From positions 1 through 44,111 of the forward strand of contig CAJXBJ010000005.1 of assembly GCA_913050195.1 (NCBI GenBank): a stretch of 44,111 nt of DNA. Reading direction: 5' to 3'. Source of the DNA: an uncultured Saprospirales bacterium (GTDB taxonomy: Bacteria > Bacteroidota > Bacteroidia > Chitinophagales > CAJXBJ01). Shown piece after piece: positions 9,666-18,540 of this stretch; within the stretch, counting starts at the first letter, position 1; the number at the start of each line of letters is the position of its first letter. Both the position numbers and the translations under genes were made by a program. The notes under the pieces are model-generated. The model saw nothing but the letters and a program-made list of their open reading frames with translations, did no database searches and was not told where the DNA came from.

Positions 9666-10099
9666 TGAGAGGAGTTTTATTAGGCATATTATTTTTATTC
9701 TGTTTGCAAATATTTGCGCAGTGTAGTGACAATATTAAGACCAAATGTATTCCTGATTTAAACACCTATACCACACTGAAGACATATAAGGTGTCTTTAG
9801 CAAAACGAAAGAACAAGAAAATGCCAGCACCCGTTGCTCGTTATTCATTGATGTTGTCAAAAGGTACTAGATATAGGGTTAGTGGATGTATTGATGAAGA
9901 AACAACAAAAGAAAAAATGATTTTTTCATTATTTGATAATTTTGGAGAGGTTTCTAGTAGCTATAATAAAGAAACAGGTAAGCACTATCCAGCCTTTGAA
10001 TTTATTTGTAATAAGTCAGGTGTTTACTATTTGACCTTTAAGTTTAAAAACGGTGTAGTGGGTTGCGGAGGGGCAAGTGTGGCTATGCGGAAGAAATAA
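9665..10099 (+). CDS. Small secreted Cys-containing protein of unknown function, predicted beta-rich
   Basis: 144 aa; signal peptide 'MRGVLLGILFLFCLQIFAQ'; TAATG junction with upstream lipoprotein gene. Confidence 0.7.
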   Translation: MRGVLLGILFLFCLQIFAQCSDNIKTKCIPDLNTYTTLKTYKVSLAKRKNKKMPAPVARYSLMLSKGTRYRVSGCIDEETTKEKMIFSLFDNFGEVSSSYNKETGKHYPAFEFICNKSGVYYLTFKFKNGVVGCGGASVAMRKK

Positions 10100-10118
10100 A
10101 AAAATTAAATTCTTTGAA

Positions 10119-13100
10119 TTAAAATGCTCGGTTAATTCCGATTAACCAGCGAAACTTAAAATTGTCTTCTTCCAAAAATGGCACATGGCTTAGAAATAGA
10201 GGGAAGTCTATTCTCAACTTTATAGGTTCAAGTTCATTCATGACTTTAAATGGTCTAATTGTAAAGTGTATTCCAGCACCAGCATCAAAGCGAATATCAG
10301 ATGGGTCTAGAGTACTGCTAATAGCATCTCTATTTATTAATCCAGCATCAGCAAATAAGTATGGGTCTAGCTTTACTCTTCCATTAAATGGTTTTAAGCG
10401 GATTGGGAAAAGTCTTCCAAATTCTAGCTCTGTATTAAATGCTATACCACTACTTCCTTTATATAAAAACACAAGGCTATCTGCATTGTTGCGTTCAATT
10501 ATTTTATATGAGTTATAACCTCTAAGGTTAAGGCCTCCTCCATAATGAAAGTGGCCTGTTTGATCACCATAAGCTGCCCATTCTTGGGGAATAAATCCAG
10601 CAGACCTAATGAATGCGTCATCTATGAGTTCATCTGGACTTGCTCCTGCGAAATATAGTGCGGACATTCCAGGAAGATTCGGGCTAGTTCCTATTTGAGC
10701 AAAAAATCTAGTTTTAAGATTGATTTTGTGTCCAATTCGATTATGGTTAATCGCACTAAGATTTATATAAGAGTAATTTTGATCACTTCCCATTAGGTTG
10801 GTTCTTAGTTTAAAGTTGATTTCACCATTGCCATTTACATATTTATAAGGGTGCTTATATTTAACATTTAATAAGTTGTTGAGTATGTTTTCATCCCACT
10901 CTTCTGGTGTTAATATGTATTCATTGTTGCCCCTAATACTAGATGATAGTTCTATGCTAAACCATGAGTTTTCTTGTGCGCGCTTGTTAAAACTCAATGC
11001 TCTTTTTTTAAAACCTTCAATGTGTCTGTCTTCAAGTTTGAATACAAGGCCTGACATAAAAGGGTATAGGTCTGTTTGATATTTAAACTCATGATATCTA
11101 GGTAATGTTCCAATAGCCCCTTCAGATTCTAAACGTTCAATCAGGTTTGATTGCCATAGGTTAAGCTTGAATTTGTGTTTGTGTTTCATGTAATGGCCAT
11201 TAAGGTGCAGGCCATAAATTGGTCCATCTATATTATTATACCACAATACCGGTCGCCACTTCAACTCATACTTTCTCCAGTGCGGAAGGGCAGAAACTTT
11301 TGAATCAAACCTAAAATCAATGGGCATAATCCCATGGTTGTTTAGTTTGTTTACATCAGCCATTCGGTCACTTGGGTCGATAATTAAATCTTTAAGTTTT
11401 GAATTTGTGTTTAACTGAAAAGTATATTTGGGCTGAACATTGCCCCATCCTTCCCATTTTGGTAGGGTATACTTAGCTTCATCTTTTGTAAACCATTTAT
11501 TTGGTATGTGTATTAAGTATTCTTGACCATTTTCCTCTTTAACTAAAAGATCGATAGGCATTTGCATGCTGCCTTTTCTTTGTAAAGTGATACTGTATAA
11601 GTTGGTAGAGTCTCTTTTTACTTTTTTAATTGAATAATCAATATATTTATTCGTCTCTAACCATTGATCAAAAAACCAATTAAGGTCTACTTTGGTGAAT
11701 CTGATAATGGAATTCCTGAAGTCTTCAATGTACGGATGGGCAATTGAAAATTCTTTAAAATAATTTTGCATTGCTTTGTAAAAAAGTTTCTGGCCCAATA
11801 CATATTCTAAATTATATAGCATGGTGGCTGTCTTATAATAAACATGGCCATACCCACCACCATGACGTAATTTTCCCCCAAAGTCATCAGAGTGTGTGTT
11901 TAAGTTTGGGTCCATGCCTCTCATAGCATCTAATAAGTATTTTAAATATACTCTAGAATCTCTAACCCTTCTTTCCTGCGAGAATTTGCGCACATACCAT
12001 TTCTTTGGTGTTTTTCTTGCCTCAAATGGTCCATCAATGTTTTCTTGAGCTAATGCTGTTAGAAACTGGGTAAAGCCTTCATCTAGTGCTGCTCTGTAGG
12101 TCTCATTATTGCCAACCATTCCAAAAAACCAGTTATGTCCTACCTCATGAGCCAGTAATCCACGATATCCAGGGTCATGGCCTCCATCTAAAGTGATCAT
12201 TGGGTATTCCATTCCATCTCTTGCATCTGCTACTATTATTTTTGGATATGCATAGTGTCCAATTTTTTCATTATAAACAGCTACAATTTTTGAGGTGTAT
12301 TCAGCGGCATTTTGCCATTTAGCGGCATGTGGTTCTTGTACAAGAGATATGCAGCTAATATCATCAATTATAAACTCACCAATTCTATAGGTAGGGTCTG
12401 CAGTAAATGCAAAGTCATGTACATTTTCAGCATGAAAATGCCATGTCTTACGTTTTGAACTATCATAAGGAATAATTATGGAGGGTTTTTCTCCCCAAGG
12501 TTTATCTTTAAAATTCTTTATATCTAGAGCTTTCCTTAAAGAGTCTGGTAGTACTTCTTCTCGATTTTGCAAAGCACCTGTAGCTTCAACAATATAATTG
12601 TTTGCAAAGCTTAATGATACATCAAAGGTTCCAAAGTCACCATAAAATTCTCTACCTAGATGTTGATCCGTTGTCCATCCAAATTTGCGATCATAAACAG
12701 AAATGCGCGGATACCAATGTACACCATTGAAATGTGTGTTGCCATAGCTATCAAAAATATCCATTCTTCGACGCATTGAACCCATGTCAAAGAATGTTTT
12801 AAATACGATTGAAAATGTGCGATTTTCTCCTGGAAGAATAGGCTTGTCAAGGGTCGCGTGAAGTATTGTGTTGTCTATTTTATAATCACTTTTTCGATTT
12901 TCAATTTTGAAATCTTCAATTAGGGTTCCTAAGCCATATGACTCATATAGTCCAAATTGAGACTTTACCTTGTTGTTCTTATGGAGGTTGTCGTAGTACG
13001 ATCCAGGTTGAAAGGCATTCTGATAGAGATGGAAAAATACTTCATTCAAAGTATCAGGAGAATTATTACTATATATTAACTCCATATTTCCTGAAATAAT

Positions 13101-13316
13101 GTTTGTTTTTTCATCGACATCCGCACTTATTTTATAATGCACATCTTGTTGCCAATAACCAGGGAAAGGAAGCTTGTTTTTCCAATAGTAAGGATTGTCT
13201 GCATTTTGGAAAGTATTTGGTGGCTCTAAATCATTGTAAGGCGTTTGAGCTTGTGTTAAATCAGAAAAAGCAAACAATAAAAATAAATAAAAATAAAACC
13301 TATAAGAAAAAATCAT
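10119..13316 (-). CDS. M1 family (gluzincin) metallopeptidase with C-terminal outer-membrane beta-barrel-like domain
   Basis: 1065 aa; signal peptide; 'DGMEYPM', zinc motif 'HEVGH' + 18 residues + 'E' (HEVGHNWFFGMVGNNETYRAALDE); C-terminal 'GGGLNLRGY', 'LFADAGLI', 'RFDAGAGIHF..PIKLRIDFPL', terminal Phe. Confidence 0.88.
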   Translation of the reverse strand: MIFSYRFYFYLFLLFAFSDLTQAQTPYNDLEPPNTFQNADNPYYWKNKLPFPGYWQQDVHYKISADVDEKTNIISGNMELIYSNNSPDTLNEVFFHLYQNAFQPGSYYDNLHKNNKVKSQFGLYESYGLGTLIEDFKIENRKSDYKIDNTILHATLDKPILPGENRTFSIVFKTFFDMGSMRRRMDIFDSYGNTHFNGVHWYPRISVYDRKFGWTTDQHLGREFYGDFGTFDVSLSFANNYIVEATGALQNREEVLPDSLRKALDIKNFKDKPWGEKPSIIIPYDSSKRKTWHFHAENVHDFAFTADPTYRIGEFIIDDISCISLVQEPHAAKWQNAAEYTSKIVAVYNEKIGHYAYPKIIVADARDGMEYPMITLDGGHDPGYRGLLAHEVGHNWFFGMVGNNETYRAALDEGFTQFLTALAQENIDGPFEARKTPKKWYVRKFSQERRVRDSRVYLKYLLDAMRGMDPNLNTHSDDFGGKLRHGGGYGHVYYKTATMLYNLEYVLGQKLFYKAMQNYFKEFSIAHPYIEDFRNSIIRFTKVDLNWFFDQWLETNKYIDYSIKKVKRDSTNLYSITLQRKGSMQMPIDLLVKEENGQEYLIHIPNKWFTKDEAKYTLPKWEGWGNVQPKYTFQLNTNSKLKDLIIDPSDRMADVNKLNNHGIMPIDFRFDSKVSALPHWRKYELKWRPVLWYNNIDGPIYGLHLNGHYMKHKHKFKLNLWQSNLIERLESEGAIGTLPRYHEFKYQTDLYPFMSGLVFKLEDRHIEGFKKRALSFNKRAQENSWFSIELSSSIRGNNEYILTPEEWDENILNNLLNVKYKHPYKYVNGNGEINFKLRTNLMGSDQNYSYINLSAINHNRIGHKINLKTRFFAQIGTSPNLPGMSALYFAGASPDELIDDAFIRSAGFIPQEWAAYGDQTGHFHYGGGLNLRGYNSYKIIERNNADSLVFLYKGSSGIAFNTELEFGRLFPIRLKPFNGRVKLDPYLFADAGLINRDAISSTLDPSDIRFDAGAGIHFTIRPFKVMNELEPIKLRIDFPLFLSHVPFLEEDNFKFRWLIGINRAF

Positions 13317-13352
13317 ATTTGATATCTTTGATATTGACCATAAAGATAGTGA

Positions 13353-14462
13353 ATGAATTCAAAAGAATTAGAGTATGCCTTGGCTTTAAAAAGTCTCAAA
13401 AATATAGGCACAAAAACCCAAGCCCAGATTTGTAAATTCTACCCTAGCTTTGAAGCTATTTTCGAGGATAGTGCTATTGCTCGAAAAAAGATACCAGAAT
13501 GGGGCAGCAAATTGGATGCTGCCATTAAATCTGTAAATAATAAAATTCAATTTAAACGGGAATTAGGTTTTATAGAAAAGTATAATATTAATGTTATTTC
13601 AATTTATGATAGTTCTTATCCAGAGCTATTAAAAGATATTAATGATCCGCCCATTCTTCTATTTGTTAAAGGCAGTATGCCTGATAAGTGGTCAAATTCT
13701 ATATCTGTAGTGGGAATGCGTAATGCAAGTCTTAAAGCTCCTTTACATATTAATACTATAATTAGGGACTTGAAAGCATTTAAGCCTTTGATTGTTAGTG
13801 GCTTAGCTTATGGAATAGATGCCATAGGGCATAGAGCAGCCATATCAAATCAGCTAAAAACGGTAGCTGTTTTAGCCCATGGCTTATCTTTAATATATCC
13901 AGCTTCTCACAGAGGGTTAGCGGCACAAATTATTGATAGTGGAGGCGCCTTAATTACCGAATATTTATTTGAGCAAAAACCCAATAGGGCACATTTTCCG
14001 ATTCGCAATCGCATTGTTGCTGGCTTAACTCAGGGTTTGTTGTTGGCAGAGTCTAAGCTTAAAGGGGGAGCGATGATCAGTGCAAATCTAGCACATGCTT
14101 ATGACCGTATTGTTTTTGCTTTGCCAGGAGGACTTAATGAAGTGCATTCTGAGGGATGTCTGAGTTTGATTAAGTCACAAAAGGCGTTGTTGTGTACACA
14201 TGCTAATGACATTGTTGAGGCATTAAATTGGCAGCAAATACTAGAGCTTGATTTTAAACGTGATGATAAGCTTAAAAAAGACTTTGCTAATAATAGTCAT
14301 AGAAATATATATCATTATTTACTTGAGCATGGGGGGGCAGATTTTAATACGTTATTAAGTAAATGGTCATTAGGGCATATTGAGTTAAGCACAGCCTTGT
14401 TAGAGATGGAAATGGAGGGGCTTTTAAAGCTAAATTTAAAGCAGGAATATCACCTTGTGTAA
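13353..14462 (+). CDS. dprA: DNA-processing protein DprA
   Basis: 369 aa; 'SVVGMRNASLKA', 'LIVSGLAYGIDAIGHRAA', 'VLAHGLSLIYPASHRGLA', 'PIRNRIVAGL'. Confidence 0.93.
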   Translation: MNSKELEYALALKSLKNIGTKTQAQICKFYPSFEAIFEDSAIARKKIPEWGSKLDAAIKSVNNKIQFKRELGFIEKYNINVISIYDSSYPELLKDINDPPILLFVKGSMPDKWSNSISVVGMRNASLKAPLHINTIIRDLKAFKPLIVSGLAYGIDAIGHRAAISNQLKTVAVLAHGLSLIYPASHRGLAAQIIDSGGALITEYLFEQKPNRAHFPIRNRIVAGLTQGLLLAESKLKGGAMISANLAHAYDRIVFALPGGLNEVHSEGCLSLIKSQKALLCTHANDIVEALNWQQILELDFKRDDKLKKDFANNSHRNIYHYLLEHGGADFNTLLSKWSLGHIELSTALLEMEMEGLLKLNLKQEYHLV

Positions 14463-14491
14463 TAAAGTTTATAAGTTGGGCACAACTTTAA

Positions 14492-14521
14492 TTGTACAGA
14501 TTTCAATTTTTTGTAAATTCG
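14492..14521 (+). promoter_or_regulatory. Near-consensus promoter for pckA (TTGT-N18-TAAATTCG)
   Basis: -7 box has one mismatch to TANNTTTG; 30 nt upstream of ATG 14552. Confidence 0.45.
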
Positions 14522-14551
14522 CAGCCACTTTCGCAACAAAAAAAAGATTTT

Positions 14552-16165
14552 ATGATTGAAAAAGGGTATAAAAAAGCTGATGCGACAATAGGAGCTTTGG
14601 GCTTTAAAGGTGTTGAAAATGTTTACTGGAATTTAAGTCCAGAAGAACTATCTGAAATATGTATCGAAAACAATCAAGGGAGTTTAGCAGATAATGGAGC
14701 TTTGGTAGTTAGTACTGGTGAATTCACTGGGCGTTCCCCCAAGGATCGATTTATAGTTAAAGATGATCTTACTGGAAATACAGTAGATTGGGGAGCTGTA
14801 AATATTGCATTTGATGAAAGTAAATACAATGCACTTTATAACAAAGTGGTAGCTCATTTTGAAGGTAAATCATTGTATGTAAGAGATGCTTACGCTTGTG
14901 CAGATGATGCACACAGGTTAAACATACGTGTATATACAGAGTTGCCTTGGTCAAACTTATTTGCATATAATCTTTTTTTAAGACCAACAAATGAAGAAAT
15001 TCAGGCTAATAATCCGGATTGGTCTATTATTTGCGCACCAAGTTTTATGTCCTTGGGTAAGGAAGATGGGACAAGGCAGCATAATTTTGCAGTGATTAAT
15101 TTCACAAAAAAGCAAATTATTATTGGAGGAACAGCGTATACTGGAGAAATTAAAAAGGGGATTTTTTCTGTATTAAACTTTTTACTACCACATGAAAAGA
15201 ATGTTTTATCCATGCATTGCTCGTCTAATGTAGGAAAAGATGGAGATACGGCAGTATTCTTTGGTTTATCAGGGACAGGTAAGACTACTTTGTCAGCAGA
15301 TCCAGAAAGAGCTTTAATAGGTGATGATGAGCATGGCTGGTCCCAAAGCGGAGTGTTTAATTTTGAGGGCGGTTGTTACGCTAAGTGTATTAACTTAACT
15401 CGAGAAAATGAGCCACAGATATATGGAGCGATAAAGCCAGGAGCTCTTGTGGAGAATACTTCATTCTATGAGGGTACGAAGGAGATAGACTTTACGGATA
15501 GCAGCGTTACTGAAAACACACGTGTTTCTTACCCAATATATCATATTGATAATGCATTAACCCCTTCCAAAGGAGGTGTGCCTAAAAATATTTTCTTTCT
15601 TACATGTGATGCATTTGGAGTGTTACCTCCAATTAGTAAATTAACCCCTGGACAGGCAATGTACCAGTTTATATCAGGTTATACAGCTAAAGTTGCTGGT
15701 ACGGAGGCCGGTATTACTGAGCCACAAACAACTTTCTCTGCTTGTTTTGGTGCTCCATTCTTGCCATTACATCCGACAAGATATGCAGAAATGCTTGGTG
15801 AGAAAATGAGAGATAATTCCGTAAACGTTTGGCTTGTGAATACAGGTTGGTCAGGTGGAGCATATGGTGTGGGCTCAAGAATGTCATTAAAATATACAAG
15901 AGCCATGATCAATGCTGCCTTAAGTGGTGAGTTGAATAATGTATCCTATTTGGAGCATCCTGTTTTTGGCTTGAAAATGCCTGAAACTTGTCCAAATGTT
16001 CCAAGTAATATTTTGAACCCTAGAAGTACTTGGAGTGATAAGAACGCATATGATTCAAAAGCTCTTGATTTGGCGAAATCGTTTGTAGAGAATTTTGAAA
16101 AATATGAATCAAAGGCGAGCGATGAAATTAAAGCGGCAGCTCCTCGAATTGCTGTAAATGCCTGA
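14552..16165 (+). CDS. pckA: Phosphoenolpyruvate carboxykinase (ATP)
   Basis: 'FTGRSPKDRF', 'FGLSGTGKTTLSADP', 'GDDEHGW'; start moved to ATG at 14552 (track start 14492 is an in-frame TTG lying in the probable promoter). Confidence 0.93.
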   Translation: MIEKGYKKADATIGALGFKGVENVYWNLSPEELSEICIENNQGSLADNGALVVSTGEFTGRSPKDRFIVKDDLTGNTVDWGAVNIAFDESKYNALYNKVVAHFEGKSLYVRDAYACADDAHRLNIRVYTELPWSNLFAYNLFLRPTNEEIQANNPDWSIICAPSFMSLGKEDGTRQHNFAVINFTKKQIIIGGTAYTGEIKKGIFSVLNFLLPHEKNVLSMHCSSNVGKDGDTAVFFGLSGTGKTTLSADPERALIGDDEHGWSQSGVFNFEGGCYAKCINLTRENEPQIYGAIKPGALVENTSFYEGTKEIDFTDSSVTENTRVSYPIYHIDNALTPSKGGVPKNIFFLTCDAFGVLPPISKLTPGQAMYQFISGYTAKVAGTEAGITEPQTTFSACFGAPFLPLHPTRYAEMLGEKMRDNSVNVWLVNTGWSGGAYGVGSRMSLKYTRAMINAALSGELNNVSYLEHPVFGLKMPETCPNVPSNILNPRSTWSDKNAYDSKALDLAKSFVENFEKYESKASDEIKAAAPRIAVNA

Positions 16166-16853
16166 ATTGACAGCCTTTTATGTGCCTGATACTAAAGGTA
16201 TTTTAGGTTTTATTGAAGGTGAAGAGGCTAAGCACTGCATTAAAGTATTGCGAAAAAAGGTAGGTGACTCTATAATAGTTTTTGATGGTAAAACAGCATA
16301 TCACTATGCAATATTAACAGATATTACTAAAAATAAATGTGGTTTTAGAATAGAGTCAACTTTTAAAACTAGAGAAAATATTCCTTTGCATATTGCAGTT
16401 GCTCCAACTAAAAATATGGCTCGATTTGAATGGTTTTTAGAAAAATCTGTAGAATTAGCTGTTTCTGAAATATCCCCATTAATTTGCGATAATTCTGTCA
16501 GAAAATCATTGAAGATTGAAAGGTGTCAAAAAATACTATTGAGCGCTGCAAAGCAATCTGGTAATTATAAAATACCTAAATTGAATGCTCCAATAAGTTA
16601 TGTAGACTTTTTTAATAAATGTCAGGAATCAAATGTCTTTATAGCACATTGTTCTACAAATCAACCTTACTTTAAATGTAAACAAAATGCTAAGGCAACA
16701 GTTTTGATAGGTCCTGAAGGAGACTTTTCAAAAAAAGAAATTGATTTAGCAAAAAATAAAGGGGTTCAAGAAATAAGTTTGGGATCAAGTCGTTTAAGGA
16801 CTGAAACAGCGGCAGTTTTTGTCTGCGCAAAAGTTTATGATATTAATCAATGA
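16158..16853 (+). CDS. rsmE: 16S rRNA (uracil(1498)-N(3))-methyltransferase
   Basis: 'HCIKVLRKKVGD', 'APTKNMARFEWFLEKSVELAVSEI', 'VLIGPEGDFSKKEI', 'SLGSSRLRTETAA'. Confidence 0.92.
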   Translation: MPELTAFYVPDTKGILGFIEGEEAKHCIKVLRKKVGDSIIVFDGKTAYHYAILTDITKNKCGFRIESTFKTRENIPLHIAVAPTKNMARFEWFLEKSVELAVSEISPLICDNSVRKSLKIERCQKILLSAAKQSGNYKIPKLNAPISYVDFFNKCQESNVFIAHCSTNQPYFKCKQNAKATVLIGPEGDFSKKEIDLAKNKGVQEISLGSSRLRTETAAVFVCAKVYDINQ

Positions 16854-17509
16854 GGGGGGCTGCATTCATATTTTTAATGCTTTTATTTGGCACCACATTG
16901 TTTTCACAAAGTGTGAAAATTGCTCGTTTAAAATACGAGGGAGGAGGCGATTGGTATGTAAGTCCTACATCCTTACCTAACTTAATAGCCTTTTGTAATG
17001 AGCATATAAAGACTAATATTAATCCGCAGGAAGAGGTTGTCGAAATAGGAAGCCCTAAGTTGTTTAACTATCCTTTTATTCATATGACTGGGCATGGAAA
17101 TATTCACATGTCATCTAGCGATGTAGAAAACTTGAGGAAATACCTTTTGTCTGGAGGATTTTTACATATAAATGATAGTTATGGCATGGACCAATATATA
17201 AGGGCTAATATGAAATTGGTCTTTCCAAATTCTGCATTTGTAGAATTGCCCTATGATCATCCTATATTTAAACAGACTTTTGTTTTTGACAAAGGTCTGC
17301 CAAAGATACATGAACATAATGGTCATGCACCGCAGGCGTTAGGTTTAATAATCGAAGGGCGCTTGCTTTGTCTGTACAATTATGAATGTGACCTTGGAGA
17401 TGGCTGGGAAGATGCTCAAGTGCATAACGACCCCCTAGAGGTGCGTACAAAAGCCTTACAAATGGGAGCAAATATTGTGGAGTATGTTTTTAACTTTAGG
17501 CAGGATTAA
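16850..17509 (+). CDS. DUF4159 domain-containing secreted protein
   Basis: Signal peptide; 'IARLKYEGGGDWYVSPTSLPNL', 'GGFLHINDSYGMDQYIR', typical of the DUF4159 family. Confidence 0.8.
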   Translation: MRGAAFIFLMLLFGTTLFSQSVKIARLKYEGGGDWYVSPTSLPNLIAFCNEHIKTNINPQEEVVEIGSPKLFNYPFIHMTGHGNIHMSSSDVENLRKYLLSGGFLHINDSYGMDQYIRANMKLVFPNSAFVELPYDHPIFKQTFVFDKGLPKIHEHNGHAPQALGLIIEGRLLCLYNYECDLGDGWEDAQVHNDPLEVRTKALQMGANIVEYVFNFRQD

Positions 17510-17747
17510 TGCTAAAGGTGTAATATTCCATTACAGGATTTGCGAGAAGTTTATCACATGCATTTTTTATTTTTGACTCAGCCTCAGCCTTATCATTAGC
17601 GTCTATTTCAACGCTTATATGCTTTCCAATGCGCACATTATTAATGGCATTCAAACCTATATTAGATAATCCTATGCCCACTGCTTTTCCTTGAGGGTCT
17701 AAAAGTTCTTTAAGCGGCATTACATCGATTTCAGCTTTGAATTTCAT
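17496..17747 (-). CDS. purS: Phosphoribosylformylglycinamidine synthase subunit PurS
   Basis: 83 aa; 'KFKAEIDVMPLKELLDPQGKAV..L..IG..AINNVRIGK' matches PurS. Confidence 0.88.
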   Translation of the reverse strand: MKFKAEIDVMPLKELLDPQGKAVGIGLSNIGLNAINNVRIGKHISVEIDANDKAEAESKIKNACDKLLANPVMEYYTFSINPA

Positions 17748-18537
17748 GCTTTTGTGTTTCGGGTTTATAAAATAGTATTGAAGAAATTATATAAATTAGA
17801 ATGACAAGGCTTAAGCCAGCAAACTGAAGATAAACTAAGATTCCAAGTGCCAATATAATTAGCACTAATTTTAATTTATGTTCTTTTAAGTTTAAGTTCA
17901 TGGATTTAAAGGCAATAAATGGAAAAGACGCATTCATTAAAAAACCAAGTCCAAAAATAATTATGAATAGTATATATGTGTTGTTAAATATTAATTGATG
18001 AATCTCACTGCTATATGCTGCAAGCATAGGGATGCCAATAACGAACATTGATGCAGCTGGAGTTGGCAATCCTTTAAAATAGGGCAAACTACTACCCTCA
18101 GCACTAAATTTTGCTAAACGCCATGCAGCACATAATGCAAAGAAAAAAGCAGTATAAAGTTCCCAAGAAGGAGATTTTAAAGAGATGGCTCTGCTTGCAT
18201 ATGAAAAATGCAAGAGTTCATATAAAATAAAACTAGGAGCAATTCCAAAGCTGACGATGTCTGAAAGGGAGTCTAAGTGCTTGCCCATTTCTGATTGAGC
18301 ATTTAATAATCTAGCAACAAAACCATCAAAAAAATCTAATATAGCTGCCATTAAAATTAAAAAGCTTGCCATGATTAGTCGGTTTAAATCACCCATAACT
18401 GGCAATACATCAACTTCACCATTAATTTTTTGTAAAACCTCTTGACCAGGATTATCTAAAGCTACAATACAAGCACAAATGCCAAGAAATAAGTTTCCTA
18501 AGCTTATGTAGTTTGGTATGTTTTTTACAAATTTCAT
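17731..18537 (-). CDS. pssA: CDP-diacylglycerol--serine O-phosphatidyltransferase
   Basis: CDP-alcohol phosphotransferase motif 'DFFDGFVARLLNAQSEMGKHLDSLSD'; multiple TM segments. Confidence 0.9.
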   Translation of the reverse strand: MKFVKNIPNYISLGNLFLGICACIVALDNPGQEVLQKINGEVDVLPVMGDLNRLIMASFLILMAAILDFFDGFVARLLNAQSEMGKHLDSLSDIVSFGIAPSFILYELLHFSYASRAISLKSPSWELYTAFFFALCAAWRLAKFSAEGSSLPYFKGLPTPAASMFVIGIPMLAAYSSEIHQLIFNNTYILFIIIFGLGFLMNASFPFIAFKSMNLNLKEHKLKLVLIILALGILVYLQFAGLSLVILIYIISSILFYKPETQKHEIQS

Positions 18538-18540
18538 TAT

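Noticed and set aside
10162-11079. Plus-strand ORFs 10162..10518 and 10876..11079
   Set aside because: Antisense to the M1 peptidase/barrel gene; no independent support.
14492-14551. N-terminal extension of pckA from TTG at 14492
   Set aside because: Overlaps a near-consensus promoter; ATG at 14552 gives the normal PEPCK N-terminus.
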